Notes: generated by a model from the letters alone, not told the origin. Positions 45,331 to 53,954 are shown, counted from the stretch's first letter. The stretch: DNA of 64,000 bases from Acidithiobacillus ferrianus (GCF_010378095.1 NZ_WNJL01000011.1:186001-250000); one strand, 5' to 3'. Translations and numbers: made by a program.

Positions 45331-46707
45331 CTACTCCTCCACCTCGTCTTCGCCGTCGGTTTCTTTGAAGGCCGCGGGATCGAGGTGGTAGCGGCGCAGC
45401 AGACGATAAAACTCGGTCCGGTTACGCTGTGCCAACTGCGCGGCCTGACTCACGTTACCTCTGGTCATCCGCATGATTTGAATGAGATAGTTCATTTCGA
45501 AGCGGCCCTTGGCATCGGCCAGGGGAAGGACCTCGCCTTCACGGTCGCGCAGAGCATGACGCACCAGAGGCGCCCCGATGCGCGGGGTCGTGGAAAGCAC
45601 GACGGCCTGTTCAATGACATTGGCCAGTTGCCGGACGTTGCCAGGCCAGGGCGCCGCCACCATGAGCTCCATGGCCTCCGGCGCGATACCCCGGACATCC
45701 TTGCGATTTTTTGCGGCCGTATCACGCAGGAAGAATTCGGCCAGCAAGGGGATATCCTCGGGACGCTCGGCCAGGGCAGGCAGCTCCAGCGTGACGACGC
45801 AAAGGCGATAATAGAGGTCATCGCGGAAACGTCGCGCGGCCATCTCCTGTTCCAGATCCCGATGACTGGCGGAAATGATCCGTACATCCACAGGGATACT
45901 CTCTGTGGCGCCGACCGGTCGAATGACCCGTTCCTGCAAGGCACGCAGCAGCTTGACCTGCAGGGAGAGGGGCATATCGCCAATTTCATCGAGAAAAAGG
46001 GTGCCGCCCTCGGCGGCTTGAAACAAGCCCTGATGGTTATTGGCAGCGCCGGTGAAGGCACCCTTTTTGTGCCCGAAGAGTTCCGACTCCAGCAACTGCT
46101 CGGGAAAAGCCGCGCAGTTCACCGCGATAAAGGCATGATTGCGGCGGGGACTGGCCTGATGGATGGCCTGGGCCAGCAACTCTTTGCCTGTGCCACTGGC
46201 GCCATGAATGAAGACGCTCGCACCCGAAGCGGCCACCAGGCGGGCCTGATCCAGTACCGCCTGCATTTTGGGACTGCGGGTCAGGATGCGCTCCCAGCCA
46301 GAATCCTTGCCCGGCTTGCCCGATGTCGGCAACACCGCCGCCGTCAGGCTGAAGGCACGCTCCACCTGCGCCATGAGGTCCTTGCCATCAAACGGTTTGG
46401 TGAGGAAGGCAAAGACCCCCTGGTCGGCCGCCAGCAGGGCATCGGGAATAGAACCATGGGCGGTGAGGATAATGACGGGCAGGGTCGGATAATCACGGCG
46501 AATGGCGTCCAGCAGGGCCATGCCATCCATCTTACCCATCTTGAGATCCGTGATGACCAGCGCGGGATGCTCCATCGCCAGCACCGACAGCGCCTCATTC
46601 CCGTCGATGGCCGTATTGACCGCATAACCGGCACTTTTCATACGCAGGGACAACAACCGCAGGAGATCGGTGTCATCGTCTACCAGTAAGATTTTACCCT
46701 TTTCCAT
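45331..46707 (-). CDS. glrR: Sigma-54-dependent response regulator GlrR (QseF)
   Basis: 458 residues in three domains. The receiver domain (about 5-120) has the phospho-acceptor Asp54 in VITDLKMG. The AAA+ sigma-54-interaction domain (about 145-370) has Walker A GASGTGKE, the GAFTGA loop that contacts sigma-54, and Walker B GTLFLDEIGD. The Fis-type helix-turn-helix is C-terminal (GNVSQAAQLAQRNRTEFYRLLRRY). The neighbouring qseG-like and glrK genes identify it as GlrR. In E. coli it activates glmY and rpoE promoters. A sigma-54 promoter for a small gene lies upstream of this same operon (49069-49087). RpoN is encoded at 57528-58964. Confidence 0.92.
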   Translation of the reverse strand: MEKGKILLVDDDTDLLRLLSLRMKSAGYAVNTAIDGNEALSVLAMEHPALVITDLKMGKMDGMALLDAIRRDYPTLPVIILTAHGSIPDALLAADQGVFAFLTKPFDGKDLMAQVERAFSLTAAVLPTSGKPGKDSGWERILTRSPKMQAVLDQARLVAASGASVFIHGASGTGKELLAQAIHQASPRRNHAFIAVNCAAFPEQLLESELFGHKKGAFTGAANNHQGLFQAAEGGTLFLDEIGDMPLSLQVKLLRALQERVIRPVGATESIPVDVRIISASHRDLEQEMAARRFRDDLYYRLCVVTLELPALAERPEDIPLLAEFFLRDTAAKNRKDVRGIAPEAMELMVAAPWPGNVRQLANVIEQAVVLSTTPRIGAPLVRHALRDREGEVLPLADAKGRFEMNYLIQIMRMTRGNVSQAAQLAQRNRTEFYRLLRRYHLDPAAFKETDGEDEVEE

Positions 46708-46713
46708 AGCTGT

Positions 46714-47178
46714 CTAGCGTCCCTGCGGTAAACGTGCGTTTTTTTCGATCTGCACCAATTCATTGAGCTTCTTGCGGAGTTCCACCTCGCGCTGCTGGGA
46801 CTGCGCCAGGCGATTTTGCAGTTCGTTCACCCGCGCCTCCAGTTTCTGGTATCCCGGATCACCGGCACGGGCATCCATAAGCTGCTGGTTCAGGTTGGCC
46901 GCTTCCGCTTTTTCCGAAAGGCAACTCGCCGTAATCGGGGTGACTTTTTCCGGTGCCGCGATATGCGCCTGCAAGGCCGTCAATTCGCTGGTCCGTATCA
47001 CCTGTTCACCCGGCTTGAGGATCACTGTATTTGGGGGGAGTAGCGGCGGCGGGCTCGCGCAACCCGCCAGAGTCAGCACGGTGAGCACCATGGGGAGCAG
47101 TATGATCCGCGAGCGGCAGGAGCAGCCGAAAACAGGCTCCTGGCGTTTCTTTATCCAGCAATTCAAGACTTCCCCCAT
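46714..47178 (-). CDS. qseG: QseG-like lipoprotein between glrK and glrR
   Basis: Up to 154 residues from the ATG at 47178; ATG 47091 is an alternative but leaves a very short signal. The hydrophobic segment IILLPMVLTVLTLAGC ends in lipobox LAGC. The mature part is Pro-rich and then a coiled coil (about 95-150, LEARVNELQNRLAQSQQREVELRKKLNEL). Position between the sensor kinase and regulator genes matches E. coli QseG, an outer-membrane lipoprotein that modulates GlrK. The gene overlaps the 3' end of glrK by about 170 bases in another frame, an unusually long overlap. The start is uncertain. Confidence 0.7.
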   Translation of the reverse strand: MGEVLNCWIKKRQEPVFGCSCRSRIILLPMVLTVLTLAGCASPPPLLPPNTVILKPGEQVIRTSELTALQAHIAAPEKVTPITASCLSEKAEAANLNQQLMDARAGDPGYQKLEARVNELQNRLAQSQQREVELRKKLNELVQIEKNARLPQGR

Positions 47179-48526
47179 AACTCAAGACATATTCTCTGGC
47201 GATAGCCAGCCCCAAGCCGCTGCCTTCGACCTTTCCCGTATCCGAGGCCTCGCCCCGGTAGAGAATATCGAATATCTTTTCACGCTCTTCAGGCGCCACG
47301 CCCGGCCCTTCATCCTGAACATCGAGGACCGCCCGTTCGCCCTGTACCTGTAAATGCAGTCGTATGGTAGCGTTTTGTGGCGAGAACTTCACGGCATTGG
47401 AGAGTAAGTTATCACAAATAGTCCGCAAACGGTCGCTGTGGCCGCGCACCTGCGCCTCCGCCAGATCGACAGCCAAGTGCAGGGACTTGCTACGCAGGCT
47501 GGGCTTATAGCTCAGCAACAGATCCTGCACAACGGCGGTCAGGGAAATATCCTGCACCATACCGGCGCCCACCGGTCCTTCGGCAAGGCTGAAGCGCAGA
47601 AGATCCTCGATCAGCCGTTGCAGGCGCAAACTGTTGTCACGCACGATGTGGACGATTTCCTGCTGTTCGGCGCCCAGTTCGTGTCCCAGGTCTTCCTGCA
47701 GCAGATCCGCGCCTTCGCGGATTGCGGTCAGCGGCGTCTTCAGTTCATGGGAAAGCTGCCGCAGGAAATGCAGCTTGGCCGCCTCCAACGCATTCATCCG
47801 ATTACGCAACCACTCCAACCGGTCGCCCAGACTGGCGATATCCCTTGGTCCCTGCACGGTGATAGGTGTTTCCAGATCACCGTCACCGAGACCGGACACC
47901 GCCTGATCGAGGCGCCGGATGGGGCGGGTAATCAGGACGATGAACAGAATGGCCACCGCTATGGAAAGGGGGAGCACCAGCAATACCTCCACGATGGTCA
48001 GGCGCTTGATCGCCAGCGCTCGGGTACCCAGCTTGGCCACCTCGGTGCTGATCCCCTCATTCACATCGCTTTGCAGGCGTTGTGCCTCCCCACTGGCGCG
48101 ACTGAAATCACTTTCCAGCGCACTGCGGTTCCCTTCCAGGGACACCAGCGGCAACAGTTGGCGGGCGCGGGCCAAATGCGAGGCCAACCGCTCCAGGCGT
48201 TGCCGATCGGCGGTGGATGGGCCCGCCGCGGCAAACTGGGCACTGGATTTCTGGTACCCCGTAAAGCTCTGATCGTAGAGCACCAACAGCGCTTGATCCT
48301 GTAACACCGTGTACTGCAGACCATAACGCTCCATGGATCGCACGGCATTGTTCATCCGGTTGGCGGCATCGCTCATGGCCACTGCCCGCAGGATGCTCAC
48401 CTGCCCCTGCTCTGCAAAATGCGCGATGGCGACCGTCACGCTGACAATGACCAACACCAAAGGCACGATGGCCAAACCAAAACCGATGACGACCAGCTTG
48501 GAAATGGAACTCGGGCGTAATGCCAT
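47006..48526 (-). CDS. glrK: Sensor histidine kinase GlrK (QseE)
   Basis: 506 residues. Membrane helices at about 10-35 and 178-200 flank a helical periplasmic domain. HAMP follows at about 200-250, then the H-box SHELKTPLT near residue 262. The ATPase domain has an N-box (DNLLSNAVKFSP), G1 DEGPGV and G2 GSGLGLAIAREY. It phosphorylates GlrR in response to envelope signals. After the normal end (ACFRLLLPL) there is a roughly 35-residue low-complexity tail (HTAPHGAHRADSGGLREPAAATPPK) encoded by the part overlapping qseG, possibly a by-product of the overlap. Confidence 0.92.
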   Translation of the reverse strand: MALRPSSISKLVVIGFGLAIVPLVLVIVSVTVAIAHFAEQGQVSILRAVAMSDAANRMNNAVRSMERYGLQYTVLQDQALLVLYDQSFTGYQKSSAQFAAAGPSTADRQRLERLASHLARARQLLPLVSLEGNRSALESDFSRASGEAQRLQSDVNEGISTEVAKLGTRALAIKRLTIVEVLLVLPLSIAVAILFIVLITRPIRRLDQAVSGLGDGDLETPITVQGPRDIASLGDRLEWLRNRMNALEAAKLHFLRQLSHELKTPLTAIREGADLLQEDLGHELGAEQQEIVHIVRDNSLRLQRLIEDLLRFSLAEGPVGAGMVQDISLTAVVQDLLLSYKPSLRSKSLHLAVDLAEAQVRGHSDRLRTICDNLLSNAVKFSPQNATIRLHLQVQGERAVLDVQDEGPGVAPEEREKIFDILYRGEASDTGKVEGSGLGLAIAREYVLSYGGSLELLDKETPGACFRLLLPLADHTAPHGAHRADSGGLREPAAATPPKYSDPQAG

Positions 48527-48702
48527 AGATCAGCGGACTCCGGCAAAAAATCAAAGAGGCCCAGCGTAGAAGCGTAAGCGGGAAAGTGCAAGGACTCCGG
48601 ATGCATGATTCACTGACGATCCAACGCGCACCTTGCTCTCCAGGCGCCCACCCATAACCCCTGCCGTGGAAAGCGGAAGTAGGGGGCCATGCCGGAGCAC
48701 CC

Positions 48703-48735
48703 AATAAAAAACCTGGGAGATCAATCCCCCAGGTT
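48703..48735 (-). terminator. Rho-independent terminator of the small Lys/His-rich gene
   Basis: On the minus strand AACCTGGG pairs with CCCAGGTT around a ten-base loop and is followed by TTTTTATTG. The perfect eight-pair stem plus U-tract makes it the clearest intrinsic terminator in the window. It separates the small gene from glrK. Confidence 0.85.
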
Positions 48736-48787
48736 CAGCAATCGAAACACCATGAATCACGCCGGAAAGGCGCGCCCCCAACAGCCC

Positions 48788-48997
48788 TCAGGCTGCGGGC
48801 TTCTTCTCCACACGCTTGTGCTCGGGGGCCTTTCTCATCACTTTCTTATGCTCCATCTTCCGCTTCATGACCTTGTGCTCAGGGGTCTTGTGCTCCATGG
48901 TCTTCTCCGGGGCCTTCGCGCCCGGGACCTCGGTGGCAAAAGCGGCGGTAGCGGTCAGAAAGGACAGGGCAGCAGTCAAGGCAACGATCTTCTTCAT
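48788..48997 (-). CDS. Small secreted Lys/His-rich, acid-shock-like protein
   Basis: 69 residues; GAGGAG lies about ten bases before the ATG. A typical signal peptide (MKKIVALTAALSFLTATAAFA) is followed by a mature chain of about 48 residues. This is rich in Lys, His, Glu and Met and built of EHK-containing repeats (MEHKTPEHKVMKRKMEHKKVMRKAPEHKR). There are no Cys and little order-promoting residue content, so it should be disordered in the periplasm. Composition recalls E. coli Asr, the acid-shock protein. It has its own sigma-54 promoter, an additional upstream sigma-70-like promoter and a strong terminator, all just upstream of glrK-qseG-glrR. Function is unproven. Confidence 0.75.
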   Translation of the reverse strand: MKKIVALTAALSFLTATAAFATEVPGAKAPEKTMEHKTPEHKVMKRKMEHKKVMRKAPEHKRVEKKPAA

Positions 48998-49068
48998 AAA
49001 TAAGCTCTCCTCAAAAGGTGATTCCAGATTCCGCTTTCGGCGGTGCCGTTTTTTGACGGCGAATACCT

Positions 49069-49087
49069 AAAGCACAATATGTGCCAA
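49069..49087 (-). promoter_or_regulatory. Sigma-54 promoter of the acid-shock-like gene
   Basis: Minus-strand TTGGCACATATTGTGCTTT: the -24 element TGGCAC and the -12 GC are exactly ten bases apart (GG-N10-GC), matching the TGGCACG-N4-TTGCW consensus at all but two positions. The transcript would begin near 49060, about 60 bases before the small gene. GlrR, encoded just downstream, is a natural candidate activator. Confidence 0.7.
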
Positions 49088-49232
49088 TTTTTATCTAAAT
49101 GTTTATAAAGTATTTTTTTGAAGACTCCCTTTATGGAGCGTCCGATAAGTCGCCCATCTCCGACCCACCCCCGCGGGAACGGGGCGTAAAGCGCCGGCGG
49201 GCGTCCTTCGTCCTCCTGGCGGTTTTTCATAA

Positions 49233-49261
49233 AATATATGGTATGCAATAGGTTATTGTAA
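49233..49261 (-). promoter_or_regulatory. Candidate sigma-70 promoter upstream of the sigma-54 site
   Basis: Minus-strand TTACAA (49261-49256), a 17-base spacer and TATATT (49238-49233). Transcription would start near 49226 and run through the sigma-54 promoter into the small gene, giving a long leader. Confidence 0.45.
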
Positions 49262-49439
49262 AAACATGAAGTACGAGGAGTGTGTTTTCTGGGAAACCGG
49301 ACAAAAAGAGAGGGGAACGAGGCGGCGAATCATCCGGTCCAGATCGTCACCTTCCAGCGACAAAACCCGGCATCCACGCAATAATGGCCTGATCCGGTAT
49401 GCCTGGCTATTGTCGTCAAGCAACGACGCGGCGTCCCAT

Positions 49440-49475
49440 CGGATGGCGGGTGTCCCGAAAGACACCCGCCATCCG
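49440..49475 (-). terminator. Perfect 15-bp hairpin after yggX
   Basis: CGGATGGCGGGTGTC and GACACCCGCCATCCG pair without mismatch around a six-base loop (CCGAAA). It begins 13 bases beyond the yggX stop. It is very stable but has no U-tract on either strand, so it may protect the 3' end of the mRNA as much as terminate transcription. Confidence 0.55.
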
Positions 49476-49488
49476 GGCTCAAAGATGC

Positions 49489-49761
49489 TTACGGCTGAGG
49501 CGGCACGTAGCCTTCGGGTGCCGACGCACCATCACCGAAGAAGTAGGCGTCCATCTGTTTTTCTAGAAAGGTTCGCGATTTGGGATCAATGGGGGAAAGG
49601 CGATATTCGTTGATGAGCATGGTCTGATGCTTCAACCAGCCCTGCCAGGCCTCCTTGGAGACCTCTTGATAGATCCGCATACCGAGGGGGCCAGGATATG
49701 GGGGACGATCCAGACCTTCAGCTTCATGACCGAGTTTTACGCACTGCACCATTCGTGACAT
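49489..49761 (-). CDS. yggX: Fe(2+)-trafficking protein YggX
   Basis: 90 residues, the normal size for the family. Signature features are the conserved Cys in [15 protein letters not shown], and [17 protein letters not shown], ending with the variable Pro-rich tail. YggX protects Fe-S clusters from oxidative damage. It lies 44 bases after mutY, the same order as in E. coli, where both respond to oxidative stress. A stable hairpin follows the stop. Confidence 0.93.
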   Translation of the reverse strand: MSRMVQCVKLGHEAEGLDRPPYPGPLGMRIYQEVSKEAWQGWLKHQTMLINEYRLSPIDPKSRTFLEKQMDAYFFGDGASAPEGYVPPQP

Positions 49762-49805
49762 AACGAAATTCCTTCATGATTTGGGGATAGATGCTGCTTG
49801 CCCAC

Positions 49806-50966
49806 CTATATTACCCGAACTCGCCGCCTGGGAATAAGCCGCGTGACACGAGAGGAATCAGCGGCCTTCACCATACGCTCGAGTATGCGGCGCATGGGGG
49901 TGGGTAAGCCTTGCGCCAAGGCTTCTGCCGGGTCGTGCCAGCGCAGCGGTACTGCCGAATCCGCGACAGCGCCGCCCAGAACACGCGCATGCACACAACG
50001 AAAACGCAATTGAAAATGGGTAAACGCATGCCGCTGCTCTTCTTCCAGCATGGTCAGTTCCAGATGCAACGCGAGGCGCCGTGCCCACACCGCACGCAGG
50101 GATTGACGCAGGACCGACGTATCTTGCAGTGGATACGCCGCATCAGGGCAAAGGACGGGATGTTCGCCACCGCCGGGCGCGGCCTCCGGCAAACACCAGA
50201 GCCCACCCCAGATACCCGTCTCCGGGCGTTTTTCCAGCAATACCCGTCCATCGGCATCCCTGGCCAGAAGGAAACAGACGCAACGCTCGGGCTTCGCTGC
50301 CTTGACACGAGCCACCGGCAGGTCGTGGCTCCGCCCTTGGGCACGCGCCATACACAGACCCGCCAATGGACACGCCCTACAACGCGGTTGGCGCGGTGTG
50401 CAGATCATGGCACCCAGATCCTGGATGGCTTGATTATAGCTGTGGGCATCGTGCGGTGTCAGGGCGCTGGCCAGTGACCAAAGCCGATGTTGGGTCGCCG
50501 TGGCCCGAGGATCGGCGTCTATGGCATGACTGCGGATGAGCACGCGCCGGGCGTTGGCATCGAGAATGGCGTGTTTTTGCCCAAAGGCGCTGGCGAGCAC
50601 CGCGGCTGCAGTGCTCCGCCCCACACCCGGCAAAGTAATGGCCGCATCCAGTGTGTCCGGGAAATGGCCGGCATGGCGTGTCACCACCTCCTGCGCCGCC
50701 CGCTGGGCGTTGCGGGCACGGGCGTAATAACCCAGTCCGCTCCATAAGGCAAGCACCTGATCCAGCGGTGCTTCCGCCAACGCCTGCCAGTTCGGCAGGA
50801 CCTCCAGAAAGCGGCCATAATACGGCTTGACACTATCCACTTGGGTTTGCTGCAGCATGATTTCCGCCAGCCACAGGCGGTAGCTATCCCGGGTCTGGCG
50901 CCACGGCAGGTCGTGGCGTCCGTGGCGGGCGTACCAGTCCAGCAGCATTTCCGCAAGAGGGATCAA
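49806..50966 (-). CDS. mutY: A/G-specific adenine glycosylase MutY
   Basis: 386 residues. A helix-hairpin-helix glycosylase domain has LPGVGRSTAAAV, with Ser where endonuclease III has its catalytic Lys, and the catalytic Asp in ILDANARRVL. The [4Fe-4S] cluster is CTPRQPRCRACPLAGLC (C-x6-C-x2-C-x5-C). A Nudix-like 8-oxoG recognition domain follows (about 230-360, GIWGGLWCLPE). It removes adenine mispaired with 8-oxoguanine. The ATG overlaps the upstream AsmA-like gene by four bases. Confidence 0.94.
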   Translation of the reverse strand: MIPLAEMLLDWYARHGRHDLPWRQTRDSYRLWLAEIMLQQTQVDSVKPYYGRFLEVLPNWQALAEAPLDQVLALWSGLGYYARARNAQRAAQEVVTRHAGHFPDTLDAAITLPGVGRSTAAAVLASAFGQKHAILDANARRVLIRSHAIDADPRATATQHRLWSLASALTPHDAHSYNQAIQDLGAMICTPRQPRCRACPLAGLCMARAQGRSHDLPVARVKAAKPERCVCFLLARDADGRVLLEKRPETGIWGGLWCLPEAAPGGGEHPVLCPDAAYPLQDTSVLRQSLRAVWARRLALHLELTMLEEEQRHAFTHFQLRFRCVHARVLGGAVADSAVPLRWHDPAEALAQGLPTPMRRILERMVKAADSSRVTRLIPRRRVRVI

Positions 50967-52207
50967 TGGGGCGCTCCGGAAGCAGGACTACGAATCACCA
51001 AGTCACGCGCATTGATCCTACCCCAACGCAGGTGAGCGACGCGAACGCTGCCGGTCACGGGCCAGTGCGCAGGCAGTGCGGGCAAAAGCGCGGATGGGCC
51101 CGTACCGGTCCGGGGGGCGGGCAGGTAATGGTCGAGATTCAAACGCCCCACGTGCAGATCGACACGGATCGCCAGTGGTTTCCAGGTTCCCACGATCTGG
51201 CCCGCCCAAGCACTGCCATCCATCCGTCCCTGTGCAATGTGCCACTGCAAATGAGGACCATCCCACTGAAGTGTGCCCGCGGCCGTGAGCCGATATAGTG
51301 CGTTCGGGCTCGCCAACGTCGGTGGGGTGGTCAGTCCCCAGCGCCGGGCCAATTGCGGCAGATGCCGGATAGTGGCCTGGTAGGCCAGATGGCCCTGCAG
51401 GGGGGGCCAGCGGAGATCCGCCGCGCGGATATGGAGGGTGAGATCACGCCCCGCCGCCAGTACGCCCTCCCCCAGGATCACATGACGCCGCAGCATGTTC
51501 AGGCGCAGCGCCCGCACCCGTAACCGAGCCTGACGCTGCCCGCTTTCTTGCCAACGGACGAGCAATGTTGGCACGACAATTTCCCGCGACCCCCGCTGCA
51601 GAACCGGAATCACGACTTGCAGCAACGCTGGCTCCGCCGGAGTAGCCACTCGCAAAATCATATTGCGGGCGAGCACCATAGGTGCGGACGCCATTTCAGC
51701 GGCAAAGTGCCAGCGCCCACCCGCATTCCGCCAGTGCCAGTCACCCGCCACCTGGCTGAGGCCCTGCGCCACCACCCGCCCATTGAGGGCGGTAACGGAC
51801 AGGGTGTGCCCAGCCACCGCTGGCCAGCGCAATGCCCCGTTGTGGACGACCATTTCGCCGGGCCAGGGAAATGCTCTCGCCCCGGTGCTGCTGACACCCC
51901 GCCATGGCCCATTCAGTGTCGGCGCGTCCAACGTGACCTTCTGGATCTGTAATTGCCCGCGCAGGAGGCGGGACCAGGGCAGGACGATGATCAACCGGTT
52001 CACGCTGAACCAGGGCCGCGCCTCGGTACCGACACGCAAGCCCAGCACCGTGATCCGCACGGTCTTCCTCCCCCAATATATCTGGGGGCCGGCGGCAAGA
52101 TGAACGGGTTGCCGCAAGCGGGCGCCCAATACGCCTTCCAGGACATAGCGGGGACCACCGAAGAACCAGAAAAAGACACCGCCCAGCGCGAGGAAGGCCA
52201 AGGTCAC
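50963..52207 (-). CDS. AsmA-like envelope protein
   Basis: 414 residues from a GTG at 52207; the frame is open a little further upstream but offers no better start. An N-terminal membrane anchor (LAFLALGGVFFWFFGG) is followed by a large periplasmic beta-rich domain with the AsmA pattern (VHLAAGPQIYWGRKTVRITVLGLRVG ... RLLRGQLQIQKVTLDAPTL). AsmA-like proteins are thought to bridge the envelope and aid phospholipid transport or outer-membrane assembly. It is at the short end of the family. Coupled to mutY by a four-base overlap. Confidence 0.75.
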   Translation of the reverse strand: MTLAFLALGGVFFWFFGGPRYVLEGVLGARLRQPVHLAAGPQIYWGRKTVRITVLGLRVGTEARPWFSVNRLIIVLPWSRLLRGQLQIQKVTLDAPTLNGPWRGVSSTGARAFPWPGEMVVHNGALRWPAVAGHTLSVTALNGRVVAQGLSQVAGDWHWRNAGGRWHFAAEMASAPMVLARNMILRVATPAEPALLQVVIPVLQRGSREIVVPTLLVRWQESGQRQARLRVRALRLNMLRRHVILGEGVLAAGRDLTLHIRAADLRWPPLQGHLAYQATIRHLPQLARRWGLTTPPTLASPNALYRLTAAGTLQWDGPHLQWHIAQGRMDGSAWAGQIVGTWKPLAIRVDLHVGRLNLDHYLPAPRTGTGPSALLPALPAHWPVTGSVRVAHLRWGRINARDLVIRSPASGAPH

Positions 52208-52241
52208 CAGAACAGACGCCCATATCCGGCGCGGAGCCCGC

Positions 52242-53954
52242 CTAGCTATGCCCGATCCCCATCAATACCGACTCTTCTCCAGCCAGAAGACGGGCGGCCA
52301 GAATTTCCGCCTCGACGATGGAGGTTTGCCGAATCACCTCCTTGACCTCGGGAATGGCGCCGGAATACATGCTGAACTCCCGCAATCCCAACCCCAGCAG
52401 CAGCGCCGTGTAGGCTGGATTCGCCGCCATCTCGCCACACATGGCCACGGGAATACCCCGCGCATGGCCTGCCGCTATGGTGTGCCGGATCATTGCCAGC
52501 ACACCGACATGCAAGGGGTCGAACAGGTCATTGACATCATCATCGCCACGATCCACCGCTAACGCGTATTGGATCAGATCGTTGGTGCCAATGGAAAAAA
52601 AATCCGCCCGCCCGGCGAAATAATGGGCCGCCACCGCCACGGCAGGCACTTCCACCATGATGCCCATGGGCATATGGGGGTCACAGGCGCGTCCTTCGGC
52701 CTGCAGTTCCGCCTGCAGTTCACTCACCAGCGCACGGGTTTGCAGCAATTGGCCCATGCTGCTGAGCATGGGCAGCATCAGACGCACCGGCCCCAAAGCC
52801 GAGGCGCGGAGGATGGCGCGCAGATGCGGTCGGAACCATTCCGGACGACGCAGACAAAGACGCAATCCCCGCAGACCAAGGGCGGGATTGAGCGCAACGT
52901 GCAACCCGGCATCATCATCACGCAGGCCCTTGTCAGCGCCGATGTCGAGAGAGCGGATCGTCACCGGTGCGCCACGCATTTGTTCGACCACATGGGCAAA
53001 GGCGTGGAACTGCTCTTCCTCATCGGGGATATCCGGGCGGTTCATGAAGAGAAACTCGCTGCGATAAAGACCGACGCCATCCGCATTGATCCGCTTGACC
53101 AGGGTGGTATCGTCCGGCAGCTCAATGTTGGCACGCAGATGGATATGCACACCGTCCACCGTCACCGCAGGCAGGTCACGCTGTTCTTCCAGCAGGCGCC
53201 GGCGCCGTTGCCGTTGCTCCTGCAGTGCCCGGTACTGCCGCAGCGTCGCCGCATCCGGTGCGGCCAGCAGGATGCCTTGGTCACCATCGACGATAAGGGT
53301 GTCTCCGCTCCGCAGGAGGCGGGTCGCCGAGTGCGTGCCGACTACGGCGGGGAGCCCCAGGCTCCGGGCCAGGATAGCCGCGTGCGAGTTTGCCGCACCG
53401 AAGTCGGTCACCCAGGCCAACACCTTGTCCTGTTTCATCAGGACCGTGTCCGCGGGCGTCAACTCCTCGGCAATGATGATTCGGCCCTCCGGGGTCTGTA
53501 ACACGGGAGCCTGCACACCGACCAGGTGGCGCAGCACCCGGTCCGTGACCTGAATGATGTCTTCCCGTTTGGCGCGCAGATAAGCATCTTCCATACGGTC
53601 GAAAATTGCCAGCAGCCGTTCCTTCTCCAGATGGACCGCCCAGGCCGCATTACGACGATCCTCGCGAATGGACCGCAGGGGCCTCTCGCGCAGGGCGGGA
53701 TCGTCCAACATCAACAGGTGAGCATCGATAAAGAGGTGAGTGTCTTGTGGGGCATCGTCGGGAATGGCGTCGCGGACACGCAGTAATTCATCCCGGGCGC
53801 AACTCAATGCATTGCGCAGACGGAGCACCTCCGATTCGACCAGTTCGGGGACCAGGAGATGCTCGGGGATGTCGAGCGCGGTCGACTCCAGTACCAGCGC
53901 CGTGCCGATGGCAATGCCACCGGAAGCGCCAATCCCCGCCAGCTCAAAACTCAT
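52242..53954 (-). CDS. ptsI: PTS enzyme I (phosphoenolpyruvate-protein phosphotransferase)
   Basis: 570 residues, normal length. The phospho-acceptor His191 lies in DFGAANSHAAILARSLGLPAVVG. The PEP-binding barrel has RSLDIGADKG, GTNDLIQYALAVDRG and the catalytic Cys in AMCGEMAANP. It passes phosphate from PEP to HPr. It overlaps ptsH by four bases. No EIIB or EIIC permease gene is present, so the chain probably serves regulation (EIIA-Man, EIIA-Ntr, HprK) and not sugar uptake. Confidence 0.94.
   Translation of the reverse strand: MSFELAGIGASGGIAIGTALVLESTALDIPEHLLVPELVESEVLRLRNALSCARDELLRVRDAIPDDAPQDTHLFIDAHLLMLDDPALRERPLRSIREDRRNAAWAVHLEKERLLAIFDRMEDAYLRAKREDIIQVTDRVLRHLVGVQAPVLQTPEGRIIIAEELTPADTVLMKQDKVLAWVTDFGAANSHAAILARSLGLPAVVGTHSATRLLRSGDTLIVDGDQGILLAAPDAATLRQYRALQEQRQRRRRLLEEQRDLPAVTVDGVHIHLRANIELPDDTTLVKRINADGVGLYRSEFLFMNRPDIPDEEEQFHAFAHVVEQMRGAPVTIRSLDIGADKGLRDDDAGLHVALNPALGLRGLRLCLRRPEWFRPHLRAILRASALGPVRLMLPMLSSMGQLLQTRALVSELQAELQAEGRACDPHMPMGIMVEVPAVAVAAHYFAGRADFFSIGTNDLIQYALAVDRGDDDVNDLFDPLHVGVLAMIRHTIAAGHARGIPVAMCGEMAANPAYTALLLGLGLREFSMYSGAIPEVKEVIRQTSIVEAEILAARLLAGEESVLMGIGHS

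Larger units (their letters stand above)
48998..49488. other. Long non-coding region upstream of the acid-shock-like gene
   Basis: About 490 bases. It contains a sigma-54 promoter (49069-49087), an A/T-rich stretch (49088-49120), an imperfect dyad around 49122-49137 (CTCC...GGAG), a sigma-70-like promoter (49233-49261) and a perfect 15-bp hairpin (49440-49475). Frames of 84 codons (minus) and 115 codons (plus) exist but have no protein-like features, and the minus-strand frame's ATGs lie in or next to the sigma-70 promoter's -10 region. Confidence 0.6.

Noticed and set aside
48994..49248. 84-codon minus-strand frame upstream of the acid-shock-like gene
   Set aside because: Spans the sigma-54 promoter, and both its first and second ATGs lie upstream of the predicted sigma-70 start site.
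49266..49613. 115-codon plus-strand frame between the small peptide gene and yggX
   Set aside because: Arg/Ser-rich, covers the hairpin and runs antisense into yggX; no domain.
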